Part shown: piece after piece, positions 26,512 through 33,777 of the stretch
How positions within the stretch are numbered: position 1 is the stretch's first letter
Layout: each line of letters starts with the position of its first letter
Assembly: GCF_017874235.1 (NCBI RefSeq)
Contig: NZ_JAGGLC010000001.1
Location: 434,001 to 498,000 of the forward strand
Reading direction: 5' to 3'
DNA from: Halolamina salifodinae
Lineage (GTDB): Archaea > Halobacteriota > Halobacteria > Halobacteriales > Haloferacaceae
DNA: 64,000 nucleotides
Made by a program: the position numbers and the translations under genes
The notes under the pieces: model-generated
Database searches by the model: none
Told to the model about the DNA's origin: nothing
What the model saw: the letters and a program-made list of their open reading frames with translations, nothing else

Positions 26512-26659
26512 CGTTGCCGACCGGTCGTCGCACGGCCCCGAAAAGCTTCGGTCCGGATCGAGGGACGGTGGGTTTGTCACTCGATTAATCAGCACCCGGA
26601 ATCGCGTGAATACTGGCGGATGTTTTGCGTAGCGAATTGGATGCGCAAAGGGAGGGGGG

Positions 26660-26791
26660 ATGCGGGAGTACATCGAGTGCCGAAACTGTGGGTTCGTGCT
26701 GGTCGGTGATCGCAGCGACAGCGCCACGCCGCGGCACTGGGACGCCTGTCCCGCCTGTGGGGGGACCGAGTTCGACCCTATTGGGCGGTAG
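26660..26791 (+). CDS. Small zinc-ribbon protein
   Basis: A 43-residue protein with two CxxC pairs: Cys7/Cys10 (IECRNCGF) and Cys30/Cys33 (DACPACGG), a classical rubredoxin-like zinc ribbon. The start is preceded by the strong ribosome-binding run ggagggggg 7-9 bases upstream, unusual for a leaderless-prone genome. The context gives no role; it is the last chromosomal gene before the insertion sequence. Confidence 0.6.
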   Translation: MREYIECRNCGFVLVGDRSDSATPRHWDACPACGGTEFDPIGR

Positions 26792-26886
26792 GTTTGGGGT
26801 CGGGGCTACCTCGACTGCGAAGGGGACGCCGAGGAGATGAGGAACGGTGTGAGGTTTCGAGGAGTGCTGGGTTCGTCGGTCGGGGT

Positions 26887-26895
26887 ACAGAGACC
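26887..26895 (+). repeat. Target site duplication, left
   Basis: The nine bases acagagacc directly precede the left inverted repeat of the insertion sequence; the identical nine bases follow its right end at 27587-27595. Confidence 0.85.
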
Positions 26896-27586
26896 GGTCG
26901 TGTTAACTTTGGCATCGATTCCACCAGACGGCGAAGGTTTGGAGCCATGATTCTGCAGTCGCCATCGCGGCGTTTGAGAACGTATTTGAAAACGAGGATG
27001 TTCGGCGTTTTACCTCACGAAAGACACGTTCGATGCTGTTTCGGTTTCCGTGTTTTTCAACACGAAACCGGAGCCCAAGTCGGTCGAGCGCAGCTTTGAG
27101 GCTGCCCGCATTATCGACGAGGAACTCGGCGTCATCGACCTGCTGTTTGTCGCGGAGTTCATCGAGAAACAGCATCGTTGTTCCCGCGTTCCGCGTCTGG
27201 AACAGCCGAACGTGGAGGAATTCGTTCGTCTGTGGATCGACCGCTGCAAACAGCCACCGACGCTGATCATTCACTTGGATCACGGTTTCGTCGACCGCGA
27301 TTTGATCCGGCGATGCGGTGCTGTCGGGCTGTAGATCGGCCTTCTGCACCCAGTTGTGGATCGCTGTTCGACTCCGTTCGACACCCAACGTATCGAGATA
27401 TTGTTTGGTATTCGAAAGTGATAGTCCCGCAATGTGGAGCTGAATACCGACTTGAATCGCAAACTGGGGTGTCCGCTCTCGCTCCACAAAGTCCAAGTCG
27501 ATCCACTCGAAAGAACTGTCGAGGCAGTCGATTTCGGCCATAGAGCATCCGAACATCGACCGCCTCACTCCTAACTTAACACGGCC
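26896..27586 (-). mobile_element. IS6-type insertion sequence, complete
   Basis: A 691-bp element with one transposase gene. Its ends are imperfect inverted repeats: ggtcgtgttaactt at the left, and ggccgtgttaagtt read inward from the right. It is flanked by exact copies of acagagacc. IS6-family elements create 8-bp duplications in most studied cases, so a 9-bp repeat may include one chance match. Intact termini, flanks and gene point to a fairly recent insertion. Confidence 0.9.
26903..27541 (-). CDS. IS6-family DDE transposase
   Basis: A 212-residue transposase that catalyses cut-and-paste or replicative movement of the element. Catalytic residues: Asp84 in IAVDETVIQV, Asp143 in FLVDNAGSLKA and a Glu in SIERVFREVKRRTSSF (about residue 176). 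The HTH-like N-terminus (SNTKQYLDTLGVERSRTAIHNWV) recognises the ends. Length agrees with archaeal IS6 transposases of 200-230 residues, and there is no frameshift. The ATG chosen (MAEIDC) starts 45 bases from the right end of the element. Confidence 0.93.
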   Translation of the reverse strand: MAEIDCLDSSFEWIDLDFVERERTPQFAIQVGIQLHIAGLSLSNTKQYLDTLGVERSRTAIHNWVQKADLQPDSTASPDQIAVDETVIQVNDQRRWLFAAVDPQTNEFLHVRLFQTRNAGTTMLFLDELRDKQQVDDAEFLVDNAGSLKAALDRLGLRFRVEKHGNRNSIERVFREVKRRTSSFSNTFSNAAMATAESWLQTFAVWWNRCQS

Positions 27587-27595
27587 ACAGAGACC
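27587..27595 (+). repeat. Target site duplication, right
   Basis: Second copy of acagagacc, immediately outside the right inverted repeat. Confidence 0.85.
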
Positions 27596-27741
27596 ACTGC
27601 CGGTCATTAAGTGGATAGGGCAGTATTTGAGCGGCATAGTGAGTCTTGAAGCAAATCGTTCGGCGTCGGCGCCGAGGCCTCCGGAGGCTGTGAGGCCCGG
27701 CTGGTACGCGGGGTTTGGGTAATAGGGGAAGAACAACTAGA

Positions 27742-28350
27742 CTAGCTAGAGTGATGGCTTCGGTAATCGTGGGATCCGTCTTCTTCTGTCTCTTCAGTAA
27801 GCAACTGGAGTTTGTCAACTGTTTCGCCACGTCGGTTTTCAATAATACATAGATCTCTACTTCCCATTCCGAGATCACTAATATCGCCGCCAACCGTCAT
27901 CTTGAATCCAAAATCGTGAGCGCCGCCGTAGCACGTGATTCGATTATCGTCTCCGTCAAAATCGTCAGGCACTCTCCATAGCCCAATTGTAAATGGTGAG
28001 GCAGTCTGAAATCGGAGATCGAATTCGTCCATCCAAGGGGGAACTTCTACGAATGCATCAAACTCAATATAGCCTTCTTCAGTACGAAACTGCTTGATCT
28101 GATGGTTTCTCGCTGGCCTCTCTAACTCAGGTTCAACTTGGATATATGTAATATCGATTCCATCAACGTAGGCATACACATAGACTGCCAATAGGAAGGA
28201 ACCGGCAATAACAGCAACAGTGGGGTAATTCGCATATTGGCTCTCCGGAAATAGAATCTGGAAGACCGAAGCAGATAGAAGAGCAGCGATGGAAATCACG
28301 CTGATAGGGATAGTGCGAACACCGTGAATCAGTCTTTGTTTGTACCCCAT
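27742..28350 (-). CDS. Island gene A: two-helix membrane protein, paralogue of the 30094-30669 product
   Basis: A 202-residue protein of unknown function. Two membrane helices (about residues 13-34 and 43-63) are followed by a cytoplasmic or external domain of about 140 residues. That domain shares a layout and motifs with the product at 30094-30669: VPPWMDEFDLRFQ (Trp106) against IPDWADRYHIQFA (Trp107), and DGDDNRITCYGG against TDDDNELIVTG. The DNA is clearly AT-richer than the core. It begins one base after the stop of the 331-residue gene, so the pair is cotranslated. The cysteines in the second half are not shared with the paralogue. Confidence 0.72.
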   Translation of the reverse strand: MGYKQRLIHGVRTIPISVISIAALLSASVFQILFPESQYANYPTVAVIAGSFLLAVYVYAYVDGIDITYIQVEPELERPARNHQIKQFRTEEGYIEFDAFVEVPPWMDEFDLRFQTASPFTIGLWRVPDDFDGDDNRITCYGGAHDFGFKMTVGGDISDLGMGSRDLCIIENRRGETVDKLQLLTEETEEDGSHDYRSHHSS

Positions 28351-28351
28351 C

Positions 28352-29347
28352 CTATTCTGACCCTTCGCGGAGTTGGCGGTACCGTTCTATGACATCCATT
28401 GAGATATGTGCGTCAAATCCCCTGTCTCTAGCGGAGTCATAGACCTCTTTGATGAAATCAACCGGGGGATATTTCTCTTCAGTAGATAGATTCTGCCAGT
28501 ATTCATACAATTCCATTAATTCGGACATGAATCCAAGAGAGAATCCCACTCTCTGCAGATCAGACATCTCAGAAAGTGCCCCATCACTAACTCGGATGTG
28601 GATACGACCCCCGGAAAGTTCCGCCACAATAGTCTTGGAGGCATATGTCCATCTGATAACCATATGGGAGATTATACTATTTTCGGAGAATACCTGCAAT
28701 AAGAGAGGCGATAGGAAACTAGGATTTTCTACTCTTACTTTTTCACCAAATACGTTATCGCCTCCTTCAACCTCGATCTCTTGAATCGCGCGCGGAGTTA
28801 GTGCCGAACTGATCCCCTCCCCTAGTTCCATTTTATAGAGAATCCAAATGAGAAAATCAGGAGCTATGTCAAATTGCTCTAAATATAGTGAGTTGATGAG
28901 CTGAGATTTGATCCGGCTCTGTATACGTGAGACCTCCTTGGAGGCGCCCTTGATGAACAGATAATCCGGAAATTTCCAGTAAATATTAGTCTGACTTATA
29001 TTAACATAGCGTTCCTCACTCATCTCTTCCGAGCTACTCTCGTAGGTGAATCTAGAATCATATTCCTCGTCAGTATACCGAATATGCACTAAATTATCGT
29101 GGTTAATTTCCTCAGGGAGTTCCGTATTCGTAAATAGATCACGAGTGTCTGGTAGACTAAACCCCCCACCAGGATTATTCGGAGACCCTGATTCGTATCC
29201 AGAGAGCCGTTCAGATAGAACCTGCTCAACAGAGGAGATACTCATGTTGCGCTCTAGATCCCCCTTAAGATTGACTCGCAGTGGTGAAAATATGAGCCAC
29301 CCAGAATACTCGAATTCGGATTGGCTACTTCCATCCGTTTCACTCAT
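28352..29347 (-). CDS. Island gene B: 331-residue protein, paralogue of the 31384-32406 product
   Basis: A soluble protein of 331 residues with an acidic, Ser-rich first third and a helical C-terminal half. It aligns over its whole length with the 340-residue product at 31384-32406: N-terminal FEYSGWLIF against FEYQGYLLF, NIYWKFPDYLFIKG (from residue 121) against DIYWYHPEYMLFRG (from 118), FLIWILYK against FLLWLFYK, GGRIHIRVSDG against NGRVHIKASDG, and a closing SLGFMSELMELYEYWQNL against SLSFLQELLQLYDCWQDL. No enzymatic motif is visible. It is followed by gene A with a one-base gap and is transcribed away from the MjaI-like gene. Confidence 0.75.
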   Translation of the reverse strand: MSETDGSSQSEFEYSGWLIFSPLRVNLKGDLERNMSISSVEQVLSERLSGYESGSPNNPGGGFSLPDTRDLFTNTELPEEINHDNLVHIRYTDEEYDSRFTYESSSEEMSEERYVNISQTNIYWKFPDYLFIKGASKEVSRIQSRIKSQLINSLYLEQFDIAPDFLIWILYKMELGEGISSALTPRAIQEIEVEGGDNVFGEKVRVENPSFLSPLLLQVFSENSIISHMVIRWTYASKTIVAELSGGRIHIRVSDGALSEMSDLQRVGFSLGFMSELMELYEYWQNLSTEEKYPPVDFIKEVYDSARDRGFDAHISMDVIERYRQLREGSE

Positions 29348-29456
29348 GAGAGCATACCAGACCCGAGATTGTATAAAATCACAGGAGTACTACTTGTTCT
29401 CGCTTCCGAGGTGTTGACGACAGGCTTATAGAATTTGTACGAGAGATGTCCAGTCA

Positions 29457-30104
29457 ATGGAGAACCTACTCAAGATCCCTGCAGAAGAAAGACAGTCAAT
29501 AGAGGCCGGAGAAACAGCTGACCTTCCGAAGTATGCAGCAAGTGTTCTCTCAAACGCGCTGCGATGGTCCGGGGCGAATTCGCCCGAACAACTGGGCCAA
29601 CTGACCGAGATCCACGACGAGTTCCGCGAAAAGCACCCCGAGGGAGGGTACGAGGACTGGGTCGAATTCTACCACGAAGAGTATAACGGAGAGGAGCGGA
29701 TCGCAGAGGCGACAGAAGATGCCTACGTGATGCTCAAGCAGATACGGGAAGCGGTAAACCAACTTGAACGAGACGACGTTCAAGACTTCGTCCAAGAACT
29801 GGTACTGTATCAGACGTACCGCGGGGAGAACATCCGAGAGCTCGTCGTCCAGATTCTGGATCGTAAATACCGACCAGATGTTGAGAGAGTGCCTGCCGAT
29901 CGTGACTTCGAATATGTGCATGCCAAAGTGGGCGACGTGAGGGTCTCTGTACAGCCCGAATCGAGTGGAATGAGTGGGAAGAATGCCTCTGCAGAGGAGG
30001 ATGAGGATGTAGCGGTCGTGTACTACCGACAGAACAACTCCAACAGGGGCCTACGAATCGTCGTCTCAGAGCTGAACGCCGCACTTTCTCCGTTTAGGAA
30101 CTGA
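29457..30104 (+). CDS. MjaI-type restriction endonuclease relative, catalytic residues apparently lost
   Basis: A 215-residue protein. Its N-terminal and central pattern resembles, from memory, the MjaI family of type II restriction enzymes: LPKYAASVLSNAL, SPEQLGQLTEIHDEF, EDWVEFYHEEY, then VQDFVQELVLYQTYRGENIR. In that family the catalytic core ends in a KGIDGY...VSIKP-type run; here the corresponding run is VHAKVGDVRVSVQPES, so the expected Asp and Lys appear as His and Gln. Codon use is less AT-rich than its neighbours. It is convergent with, and overlaps by 11 bases, the gene at 30094-30669. An alternative is an unrelated helical regulator. Confidence 0.4.
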   Translation: MENLLKIPAEERQSIEAGETADLPKYAASVLSNALRWSGANSPEQLGQLTEIHDEFREKHPEGGYEDWVEFYHEEYNGEERIAEATEDAYVMLKQIREAVNQLERDDVQDFVQELVLYQTYRGENIRELVVQILDRKYRPDVERVPADRDFEYVHAKVGDVRVSVQPESSGMSGKNASAEEDEDVAVVYYRQNNSNRGLRIVVSELNAALSPFRN

Positions 30105-30669
30105 GGTCCGCGATTTTGACCTTGAATTGGTCAATCTGGTATCCGTGTTGGGTGTCCTTCACGGTGAGGTCGTAGGTTACTCCATCTGAAGATTTCCTAG
30201 AGATGATAGCGTTGAACTTGAATTCCGAAACAGGCCCAGTGACAATTAGTTCGTTATCGTCATCCGTTATTCTCACCCCATCTTCGGGCTGATTTCCGAG
30301 GACGACATTACACCCGTTCTGTGCAAACTGTATATGATAACGATCCGCCCAGTCGGGGATTTTTGCTGTACATAGAACCCTTTTACTCTCTCCATCGATT
30401 TGGAGCGGCTTACCGTCTTGAAGGTCCAATTCTCCGGGAACCTGCTTCACAAGCTGGACTCCATTTTTATTCCTAGTATATCTAGATGCGAAATATAGAG
30501 ACGGTGGGGCAATCAATACGCAAGCAATAGAGTACACTTCCGGTTGTTCAGCGTAGGACAGGGTCGTTGCAGTGACGGAAGTCAGGATCGCCGTTGTACT
30601 GAGTATGACCCCAATAGACAGCCTGGTTAGTATTTTTTGAGCCGAATTCGTCAGAAATGTCCTAACCAT
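30094..30669 (-). CDS. Island gene D: two-helix membrane protein, paralogue of the 27742-28350 product
   Basis: A 191-residue protein with two membrane helices (about residues 15-36 and 45-62) and a domain of about 125 residues behind them. Shared features with the 202-residue product are the helix pair, IPDWADRYHIQFA, an Asp-rich DDDNEL and a final alternation of charged and hydrophobic residues. It starts three bases after the stop of the 216-residue gene, so the two are coupled. Function unknown; membrane anchoring and a shared tail suggest a receptor or adaptor role (inference). Confidence 0.7.
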   Translation of the reverse strand: MVRTFLTNSAQKILTRLSIGVILSTTAILTSVTATTLSYAEQPEVYSIACVLIAPPSLYFASRYTRNKNGVQLVKQVPGELDLQDGKPLQIDGESKRVLCTAKIPDWADRYHIQFAQNGCNVVLGNQPEDGVRITDDDNELIVTGPVSEFKFNAIISRKSSDGVTYDLTVKDTQHGYQIDQFKVKIADLSS

Positions 30670-30672
30670 ACG

Positions 30673-31323
30673 TTAGTCAACAATATGCTGTTCAAATTCT
30701 TGGAGAGCATATTCAGCTTCCGACAAGTTGTCTACTGTTAGTTCAAGATTCTCCTCATCATAGACCACAAATATCTCGCCGTCGCCACCGTACTTCGGGA
30801 AGAACAGCTCTGCGTCCCAAAGTGGGCGCTGTTTGATTTCACTCAGGGGCTCTTCAAGTGTCGAAACGTCGACTTTTTCCCCATCTTTGATTACACGAAC
30901 TTCACCAGTATGTTCTGCACTCTGAATAAATCGCCAGATATCCTCAGTAGAACTTGTAATACCGCGCCTCACACGGCTATCTTCGGGTAAGTGTTCATTG
31001 AGCTCTCGGATGAGGTCTAGTGTCTTGCCACTGCCACTCTCAACAGCTATTAGAAGCAGATCGGAGCCCCCTCGAAGCATATATTCCCCCGAATAATCTG
31101 TCATTTCTCCAGAGATTGAATGCTCAGACAGGTGGGTGAAATTCCCAGAGAAAACCCTCTGACCACTGAAGGCATAATTTTCAATTACTCCCTGTTCGGT
31201 CCGAACCGGGTTTTCCTCAACTGACTCAACCGAAGGGAGACTCTTGAGCTCGCCGCTAATCACCGACTCAACTTCCTCGTCGGGCAGCCCCTCATCTGGG
31301 CTAATGCGGCGAATCTCACTCAT
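30673..31323 (-). CDS. Island gene E: 216-residue protein with a P-loop-like motif, remote relative of the 32463-33170 product
   Basis: A soluble protein of unknown function. The N-terminus carries EGLPDEE, close to IGLPDED in the 235-residue product. In the middle is LLLIAVESGSGKTLDLI, which resembles a Walker A P-loop (SGSGKT) without the classic spacing or a Walker B partner; the 235-residue product has VTVSAGSGTFAFQLI in its place. A third block LEEPLSEIKQRPLWDAELF and a closing Glu-rich helix follow. The P-loop likeness is short and could be chance. It is read between the 340-residue and the 191-residue genes. Confidence 0.65.
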   Translation of the reverse strand: MSEIRRISPDEGLPDEEVESVISGELKSLPSVESVEENPVRTEQGVIENYAFSGQRVFSGNFTHLSEHSISGEMTDYSGEYMLRGGSDLLLIAVESGSGKTLDLIRELNEHLPEDSRVRRGITSSTEDIWRFIQSAEHTGEVRVIKDGEKVDVSTLEEPLSEIKQRPLWDAELFFPKYGGDGEIFVVYDEENLELTVDNLSEAEYALQEFEQHIVD

Positions 31324-31383
31324 AGATCGTTAGGCGTTATTACTCATTGGAAAGGTATGGTGCTTTCTATCGGCGAGATCTAT

Positions 31384-32406
31384 TTACGATAACCAGTCCT
31401 CATCTCTCTTGTTGCCATATCTGTTAAGCATGTCATCGGACATACTGTCAATCTCGACGCCTAGGTCCTTTGCAGTCTCGTAGAGGTCTTCAAAGAAACC
31501 GTACGGCGGGATCCTTTCTTGGGCGGGAAGATCTTGCCAACAATCGTAGAGCTGGAGCAACTCTTGTAGGAACGAAAGCGACATAGCCAGTCTCCGAACA
31601 TCGTTCGACGATTGAATATCGCCGTCCGAGGCTTTAATGTGAACTCGGCCATTCCCGATCTGGGTTTTGAGCCGATAGTCGTCGTAGAGTTGGAAGTACC
31701 CCTCGAGTAGGGAGATGTTCTTGTCTTTCAGTATTCCTGCGATCATCGGGACACACCTGCGAAGATTTGTGGAGTCGTCGACTTGGTTAGTCTCCCCAAA
31801 CGGATCGCGGTCTCCTTCTAGAGTGGTGTCAGTCAATGCGCTAATTGAGAGCCCCCCGTCGAATTCGCATGCGTCATAGAGTGGATCGTCTTTACAGTGC
31901 TTGTAGAACAGCCACAAAAGAAAGTTAGAGGTGAAGTCGACCGACCTCAAATTCGCATCTGCGCCAAATTTTGTTCTCGTGTGCTCCCTAGCCTCTTGTA
32001 CGTCGTCTTTAGAACCTCGGAATAGCATATATTCCGGGTGATACCAGTAAATGTCCGTATCCTGGACATGAGGGACCTCTACTTCAACCTCTTCTCCCTG
32101 ATAGTACGCATCTGTAGACTCACGATCCTCATAGAGATACCTGTGACTGATCAAAAAATCAGCTACAGTACTGAGTTTTTCCTCTACGGAATCATCATCA
32201 CGGATGTAGTTCGGAAGGTCAAGATCTTCATACCCTTTCTTAGTGCCCTGGTCTCCTTTCTCGTAGGAGTCGAACAACTCAGAGAGGGTTGCTCTGGCCT
32301 CGCTTCGGCTTCCCTCATACTTCGAATTAAGCGAGGAAACCTCATAGATGCCGTTAAACAGGAGATACCCCTGATACTCAAACGCGACTGGGTCCTCGGT
32401 ACTCAT
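31384..32406 (-). CDS. Island gene F: 340-residue protein, paralogue of the 28352-29347 product
   Basis: A soluble 340-residue protein. It matches the 331-residue product block by block (see that entry). Its first 110 residues are longer and hold a YEKGDQGTKKGYEDLDLPN segment; the region after residue 190 carries FDGGLSISALTDTTLEGDRD. The C-terminal half is the best-conserved part, ending with a WQDLPAQERIPPYGFFEDLY helix pair that recurs in the paralogue. No known domain. Position in the block: second gene, with an AT-rich gap of 56 bases before it. Confidence 0.75.
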   Translation of the reverse strand: MSTEDPVAFEYQGYLLFNGIYEVSSLNSKYEGSRSEARATLSELFDSYEKGDQGTKKGYEDLDLPNYIRDDDSVEEKLSTVADFLISHRYLYEDRESTDAYYQGEEVEVEVPHVQDTDIYWYHPEYMLFRGSKDDVQEAREHTRTKFGADANLRSVDFTSNFLLWLFYKHCKDDPLYDACEFDGGLSISALTDTTLEGDRDPFGETNQVDDSTNLRRCVPMIAGILKDKNISLLEGYFQLYDDYRLKTQIGNGRVHIKASDGDIQSSNDVRRLAMSLSFLQELLQLYDCWQDLPAQERIPPYGFFEDLYETAKDLGVEIDSMSDDMLNRYGNKRDEDWLS

Positions 32407-32462
32407 AGTTGCTAATATGGTAGTTATGCTCAGAATTCAAAAGAGTATTGCTTATAGTATTA

Positions 32463-33170
32463 TCATAAGGACATCTCTGCGTGTTGGAGTACCTGGTCTA
32501 AGATGAACTGTGAGAATTCCACAGAATCGTAATTGCTCGGCTGGTATACCTCAACATACCCACTCTTAGAAGCAGTCATCTTGATATCCTCCTCTTTAGA
32601 CTGAATGTTTAGCCCTATCTGATTCTTCGGCAATTGATGAACTACACTTCCTAATTCTGTGTCGTCAAAGACACCATCCCCGTAAATCGTACCTTTCTCC
32701 GCATTCCCGGTGTTACCGTAAAATCCGACCTGCCAAGTCTCCGCTTCTTCGGCGCGTGAGGCGCCCTCGTATGATCGAAGGAATGAGTCAAGATCGATCT
32801 CCGCTCTTCGTACCGTCGCGGAAGTAGTAGCTCCAGAGATCAATTGAAATGCGAAGGTACCAGAACCGGCGGAGACAGTTACAAATGAACCAGGGACCAG
32901 TAGAAACTCAGTGTACTTAGTCTTGACAACGTCTACTCGTTCACTAACCGAAATATTATCCGTCTCTGGGTCGATATTTACCTGTTCTTCAGTATCCAGT
33001 TCTTGGATCGCTGCTCGACCTGTTTGAACTGTTATTCCATCCCGCTCTGTTGTTTGTCTCACTTCAAGGCATGCAGTAAGTTCAGTATGTTCATCTACCT
33101 GAGTAGTTTCGGTATATGATTCAATCGGGTCAAAGTCCTCATCTGGAAGGCCAATTACTCCTGCACGCAT
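32463..33170 (-). CDS. Island gene G: 235-residue protein, remote relative of the 30673-31323 product
   Basis: First gene of the block. A soluble, acidic protein with many beta-like stretches and repeated Thr/Glu runs (ESYTETTQVDEHTEL, RQTTERDGITVQTGRA). The middle part KYTEFLLVPGSFVTVSAGSG parallels MLRGGSDLLLIAVESGSG of the 216-residue protein, and helix DSFLRSYEGASRAEE parallels DIWRFIQSAEHTGEV. I see no catalytic residues. A TATA-like tttatttc box lies about 27 bases upstream of its ATG, so this gene probably starts the transcript. Confidence 0.7.
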   Translation of the reverse strand: MRAGVIGLPDEDFDPIESYTETTQVDEHTELTACLEVRQTTERDGITVQTGRAAIQELDTEEQVNIDPETDNISVSERVDVVKTKYTEFLLVPGSFVTVSAGSGTFAFQLISGATTSATVRRAEIDLDSFLRSYEGASRAEEAETWQVGFYGNTGNAEKGTIYGDGVFDDTELGSVVHQLPKNQIGLNIQSKEEDIKMTASKSGYVEVYQPSNYDSVEFSQFILDQVLQHAEMSL

Positions 33171-33192
33171 GTGGAGGACTGATTCCCCCTCC

Positions 33193-33200
33193 GAAATAAA
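33193..33200 (-). promoter_or_regulatory. TATA-like box for the island's main transcript
   Basis: On the minus strand the sequence tttatttc is centred about 26 bases ahead of the ATG at 33170, the spacing of a leaderless haloarchaeal promoter. It would drive the four genes that follow to the left. Confidence 0.4.
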
Positions 33201-33291
33201 CTTTAGCTTCTACACATTTTCTGACGTTCTCCATCGGTGGAGATCTCATAACTGGCAGTATAAGCTTCAGACCACTATACCAGTTAGATGG

Positions 33292-33620
33292 CTACAACCA
33301 CCCCACCTTCTCGCGCGCGCCGCTTCGCCGCCGACGAGTACGCTCCCTTGTAGTGCTCGAGGAACGTCTCGAGATCCTCCCAGCCGCCCCAGTCGAGCGC
33401 CAGGAGCGGGTCGACCTCAGCATCGGCCAGCGCCGTCGCCTAGGTCCGCCGGAGTTCCTGCATCGATAGCTCCCGCCAGCCGGCGTTGCCTGTCTCCTCG
33501 GCAAGCTGTTCGCCCGCGTTCGACACCTACCACCGGAGCGTGCGCGTCGACGACACCGACAGCAGCGAGTCGTCGGCGCCGCCGTCGGGGACCTCCACGA
33601 GCGTGCTGATCGACTGAGAG
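33292..33620 (-). pseudogene. Tyrosine integrase remnant (C-terminal piece, two stops, one frameshift)
   Basis: On the minus strand the frame reads STLVEVPDGGADDSLL, then TLRW, stop, VSNAGEQLAEETGN, then SMQELRRT, stop, ATALADAEVDPLLALDWGG, then ETFLEHYKGAYSSAAKRR. Both stops are TAG where haloarchaeal integrases have Trp (TLRWW and RRTWAT). After AKRRA the coding frame shifts by one base before REKVGWL, again the expected end. This is the C-terminal half of a phage-type integrase with Arg and Tyr regions in place, now dead. It abuts tRNA-Pro, so it marks the end of the island. Confidence 0.8.
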
Positions 33621-33663
33621 CACCGAGAGAACAACAAACCCACACCTCCTGAAACCCAGAAAT

Positions 33664-33735
33664 GGGATCGCCCGGATTCGAACCGGGGTCACGGGCACCC
33701 AAGGCCCGAAGTATACCAGGCTAACCCACGATCCC
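33664..33735 (-). tRNA. tRNA-Pro (anticodon UGG)
   Basis: A 72-nt cloverleaf on the minus strand. The acceptor stem is gggatcg/cgatccc. The anticodon stem cgggc/gcccg holds the loop cttgggt with anticodon TGG. The T arm reads ccggttcgaatccgg. No CCA is encoded. The remnant integrase and the accessory island lie on its 3' side, the usual side for integration. Confidence 0.97.
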
Positions 33736-33777
33736 GTACCTCCATCTCCGCGGCTCTCCTGCTAAAGGGTTTCGGGC

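Noticed and set aside
27596-27741. Left attachment site of the accessory island
   Set aside because: I looked for a copy of the tRNA-Pro 3' end here and around 26.5-26.9 kb and found none by eye.
30673-31323. ATPase or GTPase assignment for island gene E
   Set aside because: Only a short SGSGKT string supports it; no Walker B or other nucleotide-binding motif could be found.
33169-33609. Plus-strand open frame of 146 residues next to tRNA-Pro
   Set aside because: It is the antisense of the integrase remnant, rich in Pro, Arg and Ser.
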